Source of the DNA: Candidatus Brevifilum fermentans
GTDB taxonomy: Bacteria > Chloroflexota > Anaerolineae > Anaerolineales > Villigracilaceae
Reading direction: 5' to 3'
Assembly: GCA_945877125.1 (NCBI GenBank)
Contig: CAMCQT010000020.1
Location: 1-51,014, forward strand
Length of the DNA: 51,014 nt
How positions within the stretch are numbered: the stretch's first letter is position 1; each line of letters opens with the position of its first letter. Below are positions 50,771 through 51,014 of the stretch, in pieces. Made by a program: the position numbers and the translations under genes. The notes under the pieces are model-generated. The model worked only from the letters and a program-made list of their open reading frames with translations, searched no databases and was not told where the DNA came from.

Positions 50771-51014
50771 TTATTCGGGGTTACTTATATTTCTTTCACA
50801 CCATTCTTTCAGCGTTACCGTTGGCGCACCGAGCAGGCGATTGGCTTCATCAGTCCCCCAGTTTTAATAATGCTTCATCAGCACCGCCATGCCTTTCCAT
50901 TCGGCGTTGAAGGTGAGCGCGCCCAGCACGGCAAGCATTTGCGTGGACATCGGCGCAACCTTCACATCCGCATGATCTGCATAGATTTTCATCGCTGCGC
51001 CCATGGTGTAGGCT
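50771..51014 (-). pseudogene. SDR/NmrA-like NAD(P)-binding protein, C-terminus, broken by a nonsense codon
   Basis: The minus-strand frame enters from the right edge and reads AYTMGAAMKIYADHADVKVA, then PMSTQMLAVLGALTFNAEWK and GMAVLMKHY, followed by a TAA (50866..50864). In the same frame, after the stop, it continues NWGTDEANRLLGAPTVTLKE, WCERNISNPE and a final TAA at 50773. The two parts together match the end of atypical SDR (NmrA-like) proteins, where a residue such as Glu would stand at the stop. It is therefore probably an inactivated gene or a sequencing error. The start is outside the window. Confidence 0.8.

Overview
The window looks like chromosomal DNA of an uncultured or little-studied Chloroflexota bacterium, most likely class Anaerolineae. 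This is inferred from mid-range GC, LysM and DUF11-type surface lipoproteins, a DUF1786 protein, split NAD synthetase genes and many short palindromic intergenic repeats; no marker gene fixes the taxon. Nearly all genes are housekeeping, metabolic or envelope genes. No phage, transposase or CRISPR array was seen.

Layout. 1-5.3 kb: amino-sugar and glucose-phosphate metabolism (DUF1786 protein, glmS, pgm). 5.5-7.8 kb: an AT-rich sulfotransferase and a LysM/DUF11 lipoprotein. 7.8-9.1 kb: an arsenic module (ArsR-type repressor and arsM), each gene preceded by the same ATAGA-N6-TCTAT operator overlapping the -10 box. 9.2-14.8 kb: mostly minus-strand genes (DppA-type peptidase with two small proteins, methyltransferase, ClbS/DinB-like protein, zinc-ribbon LysM protein, DUF1330, CorC/HlyC membrane protein). 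15-17.3 kb: selD, with an in-frame UGA at its catalytic position and a 48-codon membrane microprotein coupled to its 3' end, then an SPFH protein. 17.3-21.7 kb: a PyrK-like Fe-S flavoprotein, a membrane protein and a four-gene 2-oxoacid:ferredoxin oxidoreductase operon. 21.7-25.7 kb: an orphan DUF2235 hydrolase, a lipoprotein and a two-TM protein. 26-33.7 kb: a formyltransferase-fold protein, kynureninase and a complete Liv-type ABC importer, followed by a decayed copy of the livF tail. 34.2-36.6 kb: a membrane pyrophosphatase. 36.7-39.9 kb: clpS, acyltransferase, flippase-like protein and methyltransferase. 40-41.7 kb: NAD synthetase split into amidase and synthetase genes. 41.8 kb: tRNA-Ser(CGA). 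42-46.7 kb: a beta-CASP nuclease coupled to an RNase D-like enzyme, a GNAT acetyltransferase, and a slipin/NfeD pair. 46.9-49.3 kb: a WecC/WecB pair making UDP-ManNAcA for surface polysaccharide. 49.4-50.6 kb: a c-di-GMP-I riboswitch in front of a secreted repeat protein. The window ends in an SDR/NmrA-like gene broken by a stop codon.

The observations I rate highest are the selenocysteine-type selD with its candidate bSECIS and coupled microprotein, the c-di-GMP riboswitch next to surface-polysaccharide genes, the paired arsenic operators, the livF relic, and short palindromic repeats that have entered reading frames and supply start codons, stop codons and internal segments.
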